Below, one piece after another: positions 33,406-34,869 of a DNA stretch of 34,869 bases (its first letter is position 1; every line of letters starts with the position of its first letter). The notes beneath the pieces were generated by a model. It was not told where the DNA came from and ran no database searches. It was given only the letters and a program-made list of their open reading frames with translations. A program made the translations under genes and the position numbers. This stretch comes from Candidatus Rifleibacteriota bacterium (GTDB taxonomy: Bacteria; Riflebacteria; Ozemobacteria; Ozemobacterales; Ozemobacteraceae), in assembly GCA_029560455.1 (NCBI GenBank), contig JAKQKW010000205.1:1-34869 (forward strand). Reading direction: 5' to 3'.

Positions 33406-33710
33406 GTTTTCGCCTCTTTTTTAACTGTATCTTCAAAGTTATTCAGGAATCTGTGCTTTTTCAACCGAAAAATTCAACCGGCTGATTGTTGCGGTGCAGA
33501 ATCGACCAATGCTGTAAATGCGCTTTTACTCAGTATACGCCACTTTTATTTTAATGCGATTGCGTTGACTTTTGCTGTGTGTGATGTGCAGAAAAACGCG
33601 GCGAGCCGTTTCAACCCGGCGCGGGAATCGTGCTCAATAAACCATTATGCTGTCTGATGATAAAAGTGCCTGCTGGATGCCGCGACCCGGGTTTTGCATC
33701 TGCCGGGAAT
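33406..33710. other. Intergenic region with no gene recognised
   Basis: It holds the upstream region of the S33 hydrolase gene, for which I could place no clear promoter, and another CGCGGGAAT motif (33620-33628). Nothing else is evident. Confidence 0.5.
33620..33628 (+). repeat. CGCGGGAAT intergenic motif, copy 5
   Basis: A single 9-mer in the context CCGGCGCGGGAATCG, without an obvious partner arm. Confidence 0.35.
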
Positions 33711-33746
33711 AAAAATCGGGGGCCTGTGTCGATGACACAGGCCCCC
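33711..33746 (-). terminator. Rho-independent terminator of phasin-like gene 2
   Basis: GGGGGCCTGTGTC-GAT-GACACAGGCCCCC is a perfect 13-bp stem (33718-33746). On the minus strand it is followed by GATTTTTATT. It lies about 38 bp after the stop codon. Confidence 0.88.
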
Positions 33747-33783
33747 GCACTGGAGTTGATTGGAACTTTGTTTATCGAAACTC

Positions 33784-34110
33784 TTACTGACCGGCGTTCT
33801 GGGTCTTCGGAGCGATATTCTTCATTGTTTCTTCATAAATTTTCTGAAAGCGGGTGTTGAATTTTTCGATGTTGGTTTTGTAGATGGCTTTCAGTTCGTC
33901 GTTGCCCTGGATGGTGTTGTTGTAGATTTCGTGCATGACTTCTACGTTGCGGTTCATGTGGTCAAAGAACAGTTCCATGTTCTTTCTGGTGTAGCCGGTG
34001 GTCTGTTCCATGGTGGCGTTCCAGAATTTGTTCATGACCTGAAAATTTTCGTTCATGAGCTGAGCGTATTCGTTTGAGAATTCCATCCATTTGTTGGTGT
34101 TGTTAGTCAT
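33784..34110 (-). CDS. Phasin-like granule protein, paralogue 2
   Basis: This 108-aa all-helical protein starts at ATG 34110 behind AGGAG. It shares the first 23 residues exactly with paralogue 1 and differs at 18 positions overall, mostly conservatively. The leader, ribosome-binding site and promoter are also similar, so the pair arose by duplication including the control region. A strong terminator follows. The role is inferred as a coat protein of storage granules. The conserved FNTRFQKIYEETMKN block near the C-terminus may be the contact surface. A different small helical protein family cannot be excluded. Confidence 0.62.
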   Translation of the reverse strand: MTNNTNKWMEFSNEYAQLMNENFQVMNKFWNATMEQTTGYTRKNMELFFDHMNRNVEVMHEIYNNTIQGNDELKAIYKTNIEKFNTRFQKIYEETMKNIAPKTQNAGQ

Positions 34111-34178
34111 TTTAGAAACTCCTGTTTGAAGTATTGATTTCGAACTTTTGGTTTGATTGATCGCTGCGTTATGAATTT

Positions 34179-34207
34179 ATATTAACAATTTTGCTGCAAC
34201 GTGTCAA
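34179..34207 (-). promoter_or_regulatory. Promoter of phasin-like gene 2, with TTGCTGCAA site
   Basis: On the minus strand: TTGACA (consensus), a 17-bp spacer, TAATAT. The spacer begins CGTTGCAGCAA exactly as in paralogue 1 (plus-strand TTGCTGCAA at 34191-34199). AT-rich sequence upstream of the -35 may act as an UP element. Confidence 0.75.
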
Positions 34208-34380
34208 TAAAATTTTTAAAAATATTTTTCACGAGAGTTTGGTCGGCTTTTGATCGGTGTTTTCTGATGCTGGCCTGCAAAATAAAGATGATGGTTTTTG
34301 CTCGCGTGCTTGTATTTGTTGCAGTATTTGAGAGGGTTTGGCTGAAAAGGGCTTCGGTCTGAAATGCTGACTCGCAGCAT

Positions 34381-34854
34381 TCAGTCGGCCGCTTCTGCTT
34401 CGGCAGGGAGCGGCTTAAGAAAACCTTCGAGCGCCCTTTCCAGTTCCTGTGCCGTGAAGTCAGCAGTCAAGACCTGATTCCAGCCATCGGGCTCAAGTCT
34501 GAGAAAGACTGTTTTGCCGGAAATGTACAGAGCGTATTGCCTTTTGCGAAAATTGTCTTTTGACTCAAGCCAGAGCACCTGATCATAGCCGGTTGTGAAA
34601 CAGTTATACCAGAAGTGCTGCCAGAGAATGGTGGCAGGGTTCAAGGCGGGCCGGGCCTTGTTTTCAACCATTGTTCTTGCGGTCATCACCCCGAGATAAT
34701 TGAGGGGTTCGTCGGCCAGTGTGCCATGATAGAACCTTCCGACGTAGGATAAATCTACTCTGTCAAGCTGAACCGTGCTGATGTTCCAGAGAATGGTAAT
34801 GGTCGAGATAATAACAATGAAAACGGCAAAAATACTGAGTGGCGCTTTCCACAT
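34381..34854 (-). CDS. Small membrane-anchored protein of unknown function
   Basis: The product is 157 aa from ATG 34854. The frame stays open to the window edge, so a start further upstream cannot be excluded, although the sequence begins like a normal N-terminus. One TM helix (about 6-24) anchors a soluble domain (about 30-150) rich in Trp and Tyr (WQHFWYNCFTTGYDQVLWLE), with a later strand-like stretch QYALYISGKTVFLRLEP. The C-terminus is acidic and Ala-rich. I recognise no family. Confidence 0.65.
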   Translation of the reverse strand: MWKAPLSIFAVFIVIISTITILWNISTVQLDRVDLSYVGRFYHGTLADEPLNYLGVMTARTMVENKARPALNPATILWQHFWYNCFTTGYDQVLWLESKDNFRKRQYALYISGKTVFLRLEPDGWNQVLTADFTAQELERALEGFLKPLPAEAEAAD

Positions 34855-34869
34855 AAATTCTGATCCCCC

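Noticed and set aside
1..34869. CRISPR arrays, tRNA or rRNA genes, insertion sequences, prophage genes
   Set aside because: None was seen: no regularly spaced direct repeats, cloverleaf-like genes, transposase or integrase motifs, or phage proteins.

Overview
The window looks like chromosomal DNA from a free-living, environmental Gram-negative bacterium. Many products carry signal peptides or lipoboxes, there are two papain-fold envelope hydrolases and an AmpG-like permease, and the regulation is elaborate: Cache-domain membrane sensors, hybrid histidine kinases of the 'GGIAHDFNN' type, an HDOD protein and a PP2C-type phosphatase. The style recalls deltaproteobacteria or deep-branching candidate phyla such as Riflebacteria, but nothing here fixes the phylum. 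I saw no rRNA, tRNA, CRISPR array, transposase, integrase or phage gene. The DNA is almost entirely coding.

Layout. (1) 1-5703, plus strand: a carboxylate uptake module. It has a DUF485 small membrane protein, an acetate-type sodium:solute symporter broken by one apparent frameshift, a terminator-like hairpin, a membrane Cache-PAS-CBS-DUF294 nucleotidyltransferase sensor, and a calcineurin-like phosphoesterase. (2) 5719-8919, minus: a 1066-aa hybrid histidine kinase whose sensor resembles the Cache domain of the nucleotidyltransferase. (3) 9078-11828, plus: a MerR regulator with an apparently leaderless transcript, translationally coupled to a VIT/VWA protein. (4) 11818-12399, minus: a small secreted protein of unknown function. 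(5) 12830-16101, plus: a tight three-gene signalling operon of soluble histidine kinase, REC-HDOD (phosphoacceptor Asp replaced by Glu) and REC-PP2C phosphatase.

(6) 16306-19541, plus: promoter, phospholipase-D-like lipoprotein, CBM20-like/esterase protein, terminator. (7) 19673-23017, minus: C92 papain-like protein, beta-carbonic anhydrase and DUF1460 amidase-like protein. (8) 23151-26716, plus: a chloramphenicol-acetyltransferase-family enzyme, then an iron-type alcohol dehydrogenase overlapping a hybrid histidine kinase. (9) 26735-28879: a membrane protein of unknown function divergent from an AmpG-like MFS permease. (10) 28927-34869, minus: an SH3/coiled-coil protein, a SprA-type metalloprotease, a phasin-like protein, a Ric/ScdA-type di-iron repair protein behind a perfect 15-bp inverted repeat, a secreted alpha/beta hydrolase, a second phasin-like paralogue, and a small membrane protein at the edge.

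The most interesting points are the Cache-PAS-CBS-DUF294 sensor beside the symporter and a phosphoesterase; the kinase/HDOD/PP2C operon with a natural D-to-E receiver; the leaderless MerR gene; the duplicated phasins with matching promoters and a shared TTGCTGCAA site; the inverted repeat at the ric promoter; and a CGCGGGAAT motif repeated between genes.
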